Under the pieces are notes generated by a model. That model was not told the DNA's origin, ran no database searches, and was given only the letters and a program-made list of their open reading frames with translations. Positions 35,818-47,319 of a stretch of DNA of 64,000 nucleotides are shown piece after piece (position 1 is the stretch's first letter; every line of letters begins with the position of its first letter). This DNA comes from Neolentinus lepideus HHB14362 ss-1. Taxonomy: Eukaryota; Basidiomycota; Agaricomycetes; Gloeophyllales; Gloeophyllaceae. The stretch is taken from assembly GCA_001632425.1 (NCBI GenBank), contig KV425610.1:131487-195486 (forward strand). The letters run 5' to 3'. Made by a program: the position numbers and the translations under genes.

Positions 35818-38800
35818 ATGGCTCGCGCACTCCTCTTGTCTCTGCTGGCTAGCTCAGTCGGTGTATTATATGCTCAGACTGCAAGTGGACGTGCGTACTG
35901 TTCAGAAGTCTTGTTCGTATTTTATTACTTAAACTTATGCTCCATCAGTTGCGCCGAAAAAATACCTCTACCTCCCACTTGGCTCTGTCAAGGCGTCGGG
36001 GTGGGTGCATGACCAAGTGAGCTTGCCATGTCTCTGTAATGAAATGTCCTAGTTAATCAAGCAACAGTTGATCGTGCAAACAAATGGCCTGGCAGGTCAC
36101 GAGCACGAATTTTACGACTAGTATGTTTTTCCCCACGTTCAACGCAGTGTGATATTCACGTCTCGACGCTCAACAGTGTGGCGCAAAGCGACTGGATCGG
36201 TGGTGATTCTGACTATTCTGAGTTAGAAGAAGGTGTGTGCGCTAACTTTCCTGTCAGTCAATTTGGATTTACCAAAGCCATCAAATAGCCGGAGTTTATT
36301 GGTTTGTACGTATTCTTGGTTGTATCTGCGTCTCTAAACTGATGTAAATGCGCAAACACAGAACGGCATGGTCCCTCACGGCGTCCTGACCAATGACGCA
36401 AACCTCAAGGCCCAAACGCAACAATTCCTAGACTATGTCATCGATCATCAGGATGAAACTGGATGGTTCGGACCAGAAGTGAACACCACGAAACCGAGGT
36501 TCCTTTGGGCCAGGTTCGACCAACCTTTCTCCCACTTTTTCTCTATCTTTTACCAACCCATAATCACTAAAGGTATCCATTTATGTTCGGCGCCATCAAT
36601 ATCGCGGAGTATGACCCCTCGCAGACGACCAAGATCGTCACGGCCATGTACAAGTTCGTCCAGCTCGCGAACACGATGCTGAAGAATGGCGAGGGCCTGG
36701 GCGATGGCGGCTGGGCGAAGACGCGATGGGAGGACTTCGTGATCAGCCTGCAGTGGCTGTACGATAACCATCCCAATGGGAGCGAAGATCTTCTGCTTGA
36801 GACTATGAAGTTGCTCAAATGGACTGGAGATCCTTGGGAGGATGTCTTCTCGGAAGAAGTCAGTGTATTCTCTGATCGAGTCTGTGATTTTGATCCGGAT
36901 CTGACGTACTTGATCGCAGTATTTCCCGAAAGAGGCTACGGAGAACTTGGACTGTCCATTCGATGTTTTGACCTGGCATGGGGTCAATATGGCAGAGGGG
37001 CTCAAGGCGTTACCGGCAACATATCGATTCACGCACAATGAGTCAGGTATGTTTCCAATAGTGCAAGACGAGATCATAGTTATGAATGCGAACAATGTAA
37101 TCTCTAGACTTGGTCAGAGCGAGTGAAGGTTGGGACCTGCTCTTCCAGTATCACGGCCGCCCATCTGGGATCTACGCTGCGGACGAGTATCTCGCCGGCT
37201 TGGAGGCCATAAGAGGGTGCGTTGTCCATTGATCGAATCCCTTCAGTTGAATGTGGGGCTCACAGAGGTTATCATATTTCTAGCACTGAGCTGTGTCTCG
37301 TTGTGGTATGTATAGCGCAGTCATGCAACGTCATGAAATGAAATGCTGACGCCGAAATGTAACTCAGGAAACGATGTTCTCGTACGGAACATGTTCGTTA
37401 TTGCGCGAAGTCGTTCTCTAACATGTGGATGAAACAGTGGCACCTACCTGTATCAAGTCATTGGCGATTTGAAATACGCAGATAGGGTAAGTAGAGGGAG
37501 ATGATTAGATATTCATTTACCGTGGCTGAACCAAGTGTTTGAAGGTCGAGAGAATCACGTACAATGCACTCCCTGCTACACTGACTGGAGATATGTGGTC
37601 AAGGCAGTATCTCCAGCAGCAGAACCAGATTGCGGCCAAGAATATGACACCGTGAGTGCATTCTTCCCATCAAAGTCTTATTTTATCTAATAATCGTGAA
37701 CAGAAATCCTTTCGCCACCGATGGGTAAGCGCTGTATGTTCCTCACACGCGTAACAAGTGTTTATCTCTCAAAACTCTAGACCTTACTCCAATGTATTCG
37801 GCCTTGAACCTAACTATCCGTAGGCGACTTCCTAAGAACACTCCATGGAGGTTCCTAATATCTTGCGTTAGGTGCTGCACCGTTAACCATCCTCAAGGAT
37901 GGCCCAAATTTGTTGCCAACTCGTTCGTGACAACGCCTGACCAGCAATCGCTCGTACACGTCTACCTGGGTCCCTTCGGCGCAAACACGACCCTCGCTAA
38001 CGGTACCTCAGATTGTCTTCGTTTTGCATATATCTAATCATGCCACACAGATAATGCTGTGACGGTGAACGTGGATACGCTGTACCCCTTCGGTGACAGT
38101 CTGACGACGACTATCACAGCCTCTAAGCCATTCATATACTATGTACGGATTCCAAGCTGGGTGACGAAGGGCACGATAACTATGGATGGAGCGGAGGCGC
38201 AAGATGTTTCTCCCGAGAATGGTCTTCAGGCCGTACCAGTTCAGGCTGGGACCACTAAGTTTACTCTGGATCTTCCTTTGGATATCACAACGGGTGAGTC
38301 GGTTTACTATATTCTCATTTCTGGGGCGCATTCCGACTGATGTCTGTTCGCACTGTCCTCAGAATCGAGGCCGCACGGCTCGATCGCCGTTCACCGAGGC
38401 CCTTTACACTATGCCTTCGACATCTCTCGCAATACGACTGTCCTGACCCGGAACGCCCAACAGCCCCTAGCCGCAGACGTCCAGTTTGACGCGACCGAGG
38501 CATGGCAGTACGCCATCGACCCGAAGACGTTGACATTCAATAACAACCCGCCGTCCTCGGGCAGCCTCCCCTCGCCTATCTTCGACTCTGGCTTGCCGCC
38601 GTTCACGATCACTGCGACCGCCTGCCAGATTAATTGGACCGTTGCTGGGGATGAATTCGCATCGTCTCCGCCGCAGAACCCCACATGCGTGGGTGCAGCT
38701 AAGAATATCACCTTGTGGCCTTTCGGAGTGAGTCCCAGAGCCTTGTCACCCTGACATCTTCATATCTGATTTTGTACCGCCAGAGTACGAAGTTAAGGAT

Positions 38801-38837
38801 TGGCGAGTTCCCTGTGGTTGATCTCTCTAGCCTTTAA
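35818..38837 (+). CDS. Secreted glycoside hydrolase, GH127/DUF1680 (beta-L-arabinofuranosidase-like)
   Basis: A signal peptide (MARALLLSLLASSVG..YAQ) starts the protein. The core reads LIVQTNGLAGHEHEFYDYV.., GGDSDYSELEEAGVYWFNGMVPHG, then EVNTTKPRFLWARYPFMFGAINIAEYDP. In the bacterial GH127 prototype a zinc site is formed by Glu-x-Cys and a Cys-Cys pair, one of which is the nucleophile. Here I see TELCLVVETM (E-x-C) and NYPCCTVNHPQGWPKFV (Cys-Cys, its first codon completed across an intron near 37825-37871), so the catalytic set appears conserved. The C-terminal beta-sandwich includes YYVRIPSWVTKGTI and ESRPHGSIAVHRGPLHYA. Many N-glycosylation sequons. More than a dozen short introns. Likely acts on arabinose-containing plant wall glycans; the exact linkage cannot be read. 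Confidence 0.85.
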
Positions 38838-39074
38838 AGGCCGAGTGCTCTGCCACTAGCTGGGCGGAAACAAAGTGATTGGTCTAGTGAACGATAGCAG
38901 AAATAAATACGTGATTTCGCAGTCTGTGCCGGTATCCGGGCGAGTAGATTGGTACATTATTGAATTTGTCCCTATCGTCTGGTCCAATATGTTGACATTA
39001 ATGTTGACTCTCGAATTTTATCTGTACAGCATCGTCAGGGCTCGGGCTCAAGCTTGAGCTCGAACCAGGATCAT
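38838..39074. other. 3' flank of the GH127 gene
   Basis: No supported gene. A 60-codon plus-strand frame here lacks coding character. Confidence 0.4.
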
Positions 39075-39275
39075 TTACGTTGTAAACGGAACTTGACGGT
39101 CCACAGTACTTAGGACTTTAAAGCCTCCGAAGATAGTGCAGGGCCAGGTCTGCCCGGCGTCCGTCCTGCCAGTGTTCATCACCTCAACCATGGATCTTCC
39201 ATTCATGCGGTACCGGTTTTTGGGGAGAGTACTTGTGGGCAGGTTGAGCCATGCGTCGTCCTTGACGCTGTGATT
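39075..39275 (-). pseudogene. Coding-like fragment, family unknown
   Basis: An open minus frame behind a good 3' splice site (ATCACAG at about 39272) reads VKDDAWLNLPTSTLPKNRY, RMNGRSMVEVMNTGRTDAG, QTWPCTIFGGFKVLST and stops at 39075. It looks protein-like but I found no matching upstream exon or start. Either the last exon of a degraded gene or a gene whose 5' part I cannot resolve. Confidence 0.3.
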
Positions 39276-40188
39276 TTAAATTTACATGATTAATCATATA
39301 GCCTACGATATCGTTTCTGTTTCTCCAGAGCCACTTGCAATAATTCTTGGCTTAACGCGCCTCAAAGTTGATTGAACCTCTGAGAGTGCTGCGACGGCGC
39401 AAGCCCGACATACAGATCTATCAATGCTCGATGACAGTACTACACTGCGTTCAGGCCACGCCTATTCGTAGTTAGAACAGTCGTACGTAGTTAATACCGT
39501 ACTCACCTATTCGCAGCCGTAATAGGACTTAGTGTATGACCTAGAGTAGTTATGAGACTTGCAGGCGGCCACAGCTGTTCACCGTCGTGATATCATGCCC
39601 ATTCCCTTTTCGAACAGTTCTATTACATGACGTCGGAACAGCTGTGCCTAGCTAAGAACTAAAATAAGCTGACCAATCGCCCTCTGCAGTATACTTATAT
39701 TCGGCTTGAAATATAACCATATATAATTTGATAACATACAATGCGAGTCACTCAATGCCGGCTATAGTCTATACAATATTACGAGACGGGATCGGAGCGA
39801 CAGAACTGCATACCCTCATGATAACACGGCTACAGGCACAAACAAGATCATCAGAATATTGACACCCTGAGCAAGGGTACACCAGTCAGTCACCTGAGGC
39901 TGCCGCATATGCACTTAAGTGGACGTACTATCGCGACGATGCCTGGCATCCAAAATGCCTTGCCGTACGTACGGTAATGGTTGGAAGCGGCGGGAGGTGA
40001 GTTATGTGTGGCCAAAATGAAAGAATCAGTCAAACAGCTGGAGCAGTCAGCGAGCAACCGTATGCACTGGCAGGCTGCAGTACGCACCTAGAAGTTGAGA
40101 TGGACTGGCCCATGCGTCGAGCGTAGAATTCATCCACCTCATCGCAATTCATTCTTGCAGCTGTTCCAGCTGCTAGCAACGGTGAGTC
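39276..40188. other. Gene-poor stretch
   Basis: AT-richer DNA with no recognisable gene, repeat or RNA. Confidence 0.4.
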
Positions 40189-40655
40189 TCAAATCCATGC
40201 GCATATAATCAAGTACTTACCCTTGGACAGCGCTGATCCAACCGCCATCCCTTGCCAGCCTGGCATCCAGGGTATCATACATATTCCTCCATTAACACCA
40301 ACACAATTCTGAATGCACTTTGGTAAGCACTTCTGCACGCAAATAATCAAGAACTCACCTCGTATTCGAACTCGTCCCCTGCCCAAGCGCAGCGCTCTTC
40401 TCCACGTCCCTTCCGCGCCCTCCAAATTCATCACAGACACGCTGCCCACCCACTCACAGTCGACGACGTCCTCATCCACCTCACCAAGGTGCACAAACTT
40501 ACCCATCCCTGCCCAGACTGCCAGTTGCTTCTGTCCATCGTCGTACTCTCGCTGGACTGCTCGGATGTCGACGGGGCAGTCCCCGTGCCCATGCGCTTCC
40601 TGAAACGCTCCCAGTGGATGCTCAGGCCCCCCTCGATTCAGCCTGTCTTGTGCCT
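40189..40655 (-). pseudogene. Open frame of about 155 codons, unknown, possibly a remnant
   Basis: The minus strand is open from about 40655 to 40189 and reads coding-like in its first half (EYDDGQKQLAVWAGMGKFVH, LGEVDEDVVDCEWVGSVSVM). The second half contains two donor-like sites, GTGAGTTCTTGATTATTTGCG and GTAAGTACTTGATTATATGCG, which resemble each other. There is no convincing start. The GC content is higher than the flanks. No family recognised. Confidence 0.25.
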
Positions 40656-41132
40656 ACCGTCATCGCGCCCTGCAGCACGAGCATGGGCAGCGTCGCCGCG
40701 TGGCTGTGAGAACAGCCAGAAGTACTACAATTAGGCACGGCTGTTCGAACGATCCACTAATTGATGCATCGAGGGTGCGAGTAGGCCACATGTCAGCGTC
40801 CAATCACACCTGTTCGCGACTACACTAGGAGACCATTCTACTGCATCCGAATAGGCGAGAATACTTATGGTATTCTCACCTGTTCTAACAAGCAATAGGA
40901 GTACCCTGAACGCAGTGCTAGTTGAATACTGTCGAGAGATTCGTGTCTTTATAGCACCCGAGGTCGCGAGATCCTTGTGGCGCCCGAGTGTGGTGGCCTA
41001 TCTTGGCTGTCACCACCACAGTTGCCATGCTTGCCCTTATGCTCGATTCCCGAAAGAGGACAAGTTGTGCGAAAAGAAGCAAAAGATGCAGTGTGCTGCA
41101 GGTGGCTGGCACTCTTCTTTTCCTCTGGTAAA
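40656..41132. other. Upstream region of the sedolisin gene
   Basis: No gene supported. Confidence 0.4.
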
Positions 41133-41139
41133 TATAAAA
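41133..41139 (+). promoter_or_regulatory. TATA box of the sedolisin gene
   Basis: TATAAAA lies 62 bp before the ATG at 41195, a usual distance. Confidence 0.55.
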
Positions 41140-41194
41140 CACTCTCGATGAATGTCCTGGTCGTCCGAGTCAGCCGCGCACCTATCCCTTTATC

Positions 41195-43499
41195 ATGTTG
41201 CGGTCGCTGGTACTCGTCCTCGCCGCAGCTAGTGTCTGGGCCAAACCTCTCCTCGAGAAGCGGTGGGACGATCTTGAGGTGAAGCATGCCTGGGTAGAGA
41301 CCCCGCGGGGATGGACCTACACGCAGGCCGCTCCGGCAGAGCACAAGATGGAGATGAGGATTGGGTTGAAGCAGAACAGGCTCGACGATCTCATCAACTC
41401 GCTGTACCAGGTCAGTGATCCCGCCCACGAACGGTACGGCCAGCATCTGTCCAAGGAGCAGGTGGAGGAGCTTGTGAAGCCGCATCCCGACTCTGTCGAC
41501 CTCGTCGAGCAGTGGCTTGAGCACCATGGTATCCAGGTTGCTGATACGCATCGCTCTGGAGGCGGTGATTGGGTTAAGTTGATCGTCACTGTCGATCAGG
41601 CTGAACGTATGCTGGGTGAGTAATTTGATTTATCATACAAGCTTTCTATGCCGAGATGATATGTTAGGCACGAAATACAATGTCTACCAACATGAGAGTA
41701 CCTCGGAGACGGTTGTCCGGACCTTGAGCTACAGCCTTCCTTCTGTGCTTCACGCGCATATCCAGGTCATCACTCCTACGACCTATTTCGGTACCATCAA
41801 GAGCATGAAGGCTACCAGTTTCCGGGAGACAGGTCTACCTACGGTGGATAAGGACGATTTCCAGAACGAGCTTGCTTCTCTTGGGTCCCTGGCTACTGTC
41901 CCGTCGAGCTGCTCCTCGACGATCACGCCTTCGTGTCTCCGTGCCTTGTACAACACATCGTCGTATACGCCACAGGCGACCTCCACCAACCAGCTTGGTG
42001 TCGCTGGCTACCTCGGCGAATATGCAACCCACTCTGATCTACAGGTTAGTAGATTCAGGGCATCACTGACCGATCACTACTTACGAGATATGTCTAGACA
42101 TTCCTGCAGAAATTCCGCTCCGACGCAGCGGGCGCTGACTTCACCGTTGTGCAGGTCAACGGCGGGGGAAACGACCAGTCCAATCCTGGAACTGAGGTGA
42201 GTCGTTGTTTACGGCTTGAGGACGACGATCAACAATTGTATGGTACGATCCAGGCCAATCTCGATATTCAATACACGGAGTCGATCAGTTACCCTACGCC
42301 CAACATTTATTATAGGTATATATCACTGCGCATGAGTCTCTCGCGGAATGACCTCACCCCGTTTCCAGCACGGGCGGATCGCCTCCTTACATTTCCGACT
42401 CTGAGACGACATCAAACACTAACGAGCCGTATTTGGATTGGTTAAACTACATCTTGAACCAGACCTCTGTTCCCCAAACTTTCACGACATCTTACGGTGA
42501 CGACGAACAGACGGTACGTAGGGTTTACCGCTGCTTAATAAGTAGTTGCTAACCTTATCACAACCTTCGTACATGATCTCAGGTACCCATCGACTATGCC
42601 ACTAGCGTGTGCAACTTGTACGCGCAGCTCGGGGCCCGTGGGAGCTCAATCCTGTTCTCGTCCGGTGATTTCGGGGTTGGTGGCGGTCAGTGCACCTCGA
42701 ACGATGGCACGGACACGGTCAAATTCCAACCTATATTCCCTGCCAGCTGTGAGCTTGATCGCCGTGTACTGAGCGCTGATTTATTAACTTGGTTGGTTAC
42801 CAGGTCCATACGTCACCTCGGTCGGTGGGACGTACAAGGTGAACCCCGAGGTCGCAGTGGATTTCTCTAGTGGCGGGTTCTCGAACTATTTTGCGCGGCC
42901 GAGCTACCAGTCAAGTGCGGTGTCCACGTTCTTGACTTCATTGGGCAGCTCCTACAGCGATATGTACAAGTACGTGTTTCGTATGGTATCGCTATATATA
43001 GATGCTGACTGTCTGTACCTTAGCTCGTCTGGACGTGGGTTCCCAGATGTCTCTGCGCAAGGCAGAAATTTCCAAGTTGTGATTGACGGCTCGACGAGTG
43101 GCGTCTCCGGTACTAGTGCTAGTTCACCGGTCAGTGTTAGGCCATCAGAGTGGGCTGTCCAATATCGTGCGGTTAGCTCACCATCGGTATCTTTCGTCTT
43201 TCTAGACATTCGCCGGGGTTGTTACGCTCCTCAACGACTACCGGATTGCCAGCGGAAAGGCCCCGCTTGGGTTCCTCAATCCATGGCTGTACGGCACAGG
43301 CGTCGACGGCTTGAACGATATAACCTCCGGGTCTAACCCTGGTTGTGACACCGACGGCTTCACTGCTCGTGCCGGCTGGGATCCGGTACGTTTTTCTCTC
43401 ATGTTGTCCATATGGTGAGTTTGTTCACTGATATTGGTGTGTGAATAGGTCACTGGATTGGGCACGCCCGATTTTGGAAAGTTGCAAGCCCTTCTATAA
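41195..43499 (+). CDS. Secreted sedolisin (S53) protease, tripeptidyl-peptidase type
   Basis: An acid-acting serine-carboxyl peptidase made as a zymogen. A signal peptide ([16 protein letters not shown]) is followed by a kexin-like KR site and a pro-domain ([37 protein letters not shown]). The catalytic set of the family is visible: Glu and Asp in EANLDIQYT (joined across the intron after 42195), the oxyanion Asp in SSGDFGVGG, and the nucleophile Ser in GTSASSP. The C-terminal calcium site is in [20 protein letters not shown]. About ten introns. The frame is uninterrupted and the protein ends KLQALL. It probably feeds extracellular protein degradation; with the GH127 gene it forms a pair of secreted hydrolases. 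Confidence 0.93.
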
Positions 43500-43802
43500 C
43501 TGCGGCCGAGAATAGAGAGTGTAATGCCGTATATTCTAGTGTTTTGATTGTATTCCGTGGGGTACAGGCGGACGAAATAAATTGGTACAGACCTCGTTCT
43601 CTGACTGCGTGGGGCTGCGCCAACTCGCGATTCAACCACGTGGACCTCGCGCAGTGCATCAATAGGCTCCGTGGGAAACAATTGAGGACGCGCCTTTACC
43701 ACGTCAGTGGCGTCTTATGGTGTTTATGTTCTTCTGCAACTAGCATCTTCCTTTCGTAGTCTCTGTCGCTGGTCGAATTTGCAGTAAGTATTGTCTTGGG
43801 AA

Positions 43803-46681
43803 ATGGTGGTATCCCGTAAAGCACCAGTTGCACCTCCGGCGCCGTTGTTGCGGACAAGTTCGTCGCAAACGTCGAGGGGAGGAAAGGGCAGGCCTGCCGC
43901 CAATGGTGCGGCGGCGGTGGACTCAACGGGGTCGTCGTTTGTGAACCAGCCTGTAGGGCTGAAAACCTTGGTGAGTGATGTATTCCATTGTTATTGCCAC
44001 CTTGGTCCCGGAGTCGCGTGACTTAGCGAGAGAGATGGTCGCATTCTGGGCAGGGTGCCACACCAGGAGGGCGGCTGGGCAGCTGGTTCATCGCCTTGGC
44101 TGTCTTAGACTGGTGTGGACAGCCTTCACGACGATGGCATTAGCTCCAGATCACGCGCAGCAAACATCTATTTTTTCATCAATCAACAGTACCATTGACA
44201 ATGCCGTTATTTTGAAGGATGATACCGATGGCAATGGTCACAAGTCCAAAGCGAAGTCGAAAGGCAAGAAGGGTGCCAAGGTGGGTCTATAGCGTCACTT
44301 CATCGCGATGTCTTCATCACGTCTTCTTGTACAGAAACAGCGCAAGATCCGGAATTCCTTCCTCGCCCTCGTCCGAGATATTCTCTTCTCTGTCCTCTTA
44401 ATTTATTCGCTTTTTGTTTGCTCTCCTGATAAACCAGTCAACCCCGACTCCCATCCTATTTGCCGCGCACTTTCAAATACGCACCATCGCCTTGTCGAAC
44501 CCTACATCCTCACACCCCTTAGACCTGCCCTGGAGCACCCCTCTGTTGCGCCTTATGTGCAGCGTATCGAACCCTACCGTCAACGAGTTATCAACACTGG
44601 CGAATTTGTCATTGATCAGACGCGCACGCAGTGGATCCGCTATGTTATCCCTCAATGGAATAAACGGGTCGTACCGCAATGGGATAAGCGTATTGTCCCG
44701 GAACTGCGCAAACTCGAGCGGAAGATTGAGCCATACCGTGCTCACCTTGAACGGGAGTATCAGCGCGCCGTCGCTCCTCGCATTCGCCTCGTCCAATACA
44801 ACCTTGAACGATGGTACAGTCTGACACAGCCCTATGTCATTCTCGCTGGGCAGAAGGCACAGACTGGCTACCGAGTAGCCAAGCCCTACACTGTACCCGT
44901 GTGGCATCAGTTCCAGCAGCTGATGATGCAGCTCTATGCTTTGTTTCAGGAACAACGAAGGAAGTTCGTCGACCCTCATCTCGTCACACTATGGGAGAAG
45001 GTCACAGAGCTCAGCAGCGGCCAATCTCAGCAAGTCAAATCTCAGGTATACTCAGCGGTGTCTAATGCCAAGGAACTAAAGTCTACGTTGACTTCGCAAG
45101 CTATCTCAGGTGCCTCCAGTGTCTCAGCTACTCTTGCCTCTGTGGCAGCGGACGCGGAAAGCACTGCGTCGTCTTTTGTGGCTGGCGAAGCAACTGAAGT
45201 CGACATCGACACTCCACTCGCTTCTGTACCTGCTACGGGGGTTGAAGCGGAAGTTCCCTCCGCTTTCTCTTCGACCACGTCGACATGGTCCCATGCCTCT
45301 GAGTCCGTAGCTGGTGAAGGCACTCGCCCCTTTGTATCCTCGGTCGCACCGCCTCAGCAGACATTAGCTCCTGGTGGCGAAGATCATGACCTGAACGAGT
45401 TCATCGAGATCATCGGGAATATCGATGTGGACGAGGTGGACCCAGCACCGGAAGAGACCGAACCGGAGGACGTCTTCGCTTCGATGCCCAACCCCTCGGA
45501 GACCGCGGAGGAAAAAGAAGCGCGACTCGCTGCTGTGGCGGAAAAGCGCCGCGACATTGTGGCAAGGCACGAGAAGTGGGAGCAGGATTTGGAGGCATTG
45601 ATCAAAGAGAAAAGGAAGGCCTTGAGAAAGGCCTTAGTCGCGTTGAGAAAGATGGCGGTTACGGAGCTGAAAGAGTCAAAGGAGATTCAGGAGGAGGTCG
45701 AGATCCTCGTGCAGGAGGCGGAGAAGTTCTTGAAGGGTGCTGATGGCTACTTGAAGACGCTGAAAAAGGAGGAGAGAAGTGCGCAGGATAAGGAGAGGCT
45801 ATGGGGTAAGGTGCTTGACCGCGTCGAGAAGAAGTTCGAGGAGAGGATCGAGAAGGTCTCTGCGCTTGTGAATGAATGGCATGGTACCGTTCAATCTCGT
45901 GAACTGCAAGAGGTGCGTATTACTAAGTAAGGCTGGACTTTCCGTTGAGCCATTTTTAATTGTTTTTCGTAGGTGAATGATGTGGCTGAAGCGGTGAAAG
46001 ATCTTGCCGAGCGCGCGCAGGCGGACATTGGAATGGATTACGCTTGGTTGGATGATGTTGATTATTATGACTGGGTCCGTTACCACGACCTGATACGCAG
46101 TAAGCGTGCTCGCTCTGGGTCAGGGTAATAACGCTGACATATCTCTCTTCACAGCGAGCGAGAACTTTACGGAACAAGCTCACATGATTCAGAACGGCTC
46201 GCATCCGTCACCGCCGATCAACCCCGTTCTTGGGGCATTGGACGACTTGGAGGCTGAAATCGAGGACATTGTCACCGGCTTCCAAACTCGGATGCGTGGT
46301 CTGAAGCGGTCTGGCCAGCGCGCGTTCGGTGGTGAAAGCAGCGACGGAGATGATACCGACACGCAAGATTCCGAGGAGAATACTGATGCGCCCACATCAC
46401 CGCTGTCGCCGATCCCTGGAGTTTCGATTCTCCCAGTACTGGACGCTGAGAAGAGTGCAGCAATAGCTGATGGTGTCCCACCGGTACCAGTGATCGGGCG
46501 GAGTAGAGAAGAGGTACTTGAAGCTCTGGGCCGTCTTGAGGCACAAGAACAGACACAGCCGGGCACCCCGGGTAAGTCTGATTCGCAGCAGGTGACGCCG
46601 GAAGTAGTTGAACAACTAGCCCAAGATGTTGACGCGGAGGCGGCATCACACGCCGTTGCGATGAGCCATAAGGAACTATGA
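43803..46681 (+). CDS. Single-pass membrane protein with 11-residue-like repeats and coiled coil
   Basis: Not recognised with certainty; some features recall fungal She10-type proteins, but that is a guess. Exon 1 (43803-43971, MVVSRKAPVAPPAP..) is inferred to splice to QTSIFSSINSTID at about 44161; ATG 44134 is the alternative start. After a Lys-rich stretch (KSKAKSKGKKGAKK) there is one hydrophobic helix (LALVRDILFSVLLIYSLFVC). Then come about 200 residues of Pro-punctuated amphipathic repeats (VIPQWNKRVVPQWDKRIVPELRKLERKIEPYR..). Next is a Ser/Thr/Ala-rich linker and a long Lys/Glu coiled coil (EEKEARLAAVAEKRRDIVARHEKWEQDLEALIKEKRKALRK cut short here). The final exons include DYAWLDDVDYYDWVRYHDL. 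ER or secretory membrane location is inferred. Confidence 0.7.
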
Positions 46682-47319
46682 GAATAGATACCTATGTTTG
46701 CATTGTCATATTATTGGTACCTTACCTTTCAAACAGCATATCATGTTCGTCGCTGATATCTCACATAGTAGGGCACTTTATGCCAGGAAAGGAGTCTCGC
46801 TATCATTTACTGTCTAATTGTAATCCTTTTTCTTGCCTATGAGATACTGTTCGCCGGCCTTGTAGGCGTACGCATGAGTTCACGTCTGCGGGATGACGAA
46901 GTCGAAGATGACTCGCAGGGTCGTCAAGTTCCATCTATGATTCTGAGCGCGTCGTTCCAAGGTATCTTCACGCGCAGATCAAACAATCGGGACCGCACCA
47001 CACACACCTTCGAAATCTCTGATTTATACTCGGACCTAGTGTCGTAATGATCAGGGGGAACATTTCAAGCGATTATTCCTTTCGAGAGACGTCATCCGGA
47101 GGTCAGGAAGGATGGGCCCTTAATTACACTAGCGGGTAGCCCGCATGGTACGAGGACGCCACACCAGTAGCGTTGAGCTCCTTGGGAGTACCCATATATA
47201 CTGTTGGACAGAGTACAGACAAATCAAGAAACAAGAGAGAAGATCTTGCTCCGTGACGAAAAGAACCACGAGGGACAAGAAACAGACGGAGATAAGGACT
47301 GTGATAGAGAGATGTCCCG
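46682..47319. other. Convergent intergenic region
   Basis: 3' flanks of two convergent genes; nothing else seen. Confidence 0.5.

Noticed and set aside
38828..38880. Possible minus-strand tRNA (D-arm-like GGCAGAGC and a CCTTTAAAGG stem)
   Set aside because: It overlaps the GH127 stop codon and lacks a T-arm and acceptor stem.
39040..39080. GGTTCGAGC on the minus strand, like a tRNA B box
   Set aside because: The flanking bases cannot form a T-stem and no other tRNA arms are near.
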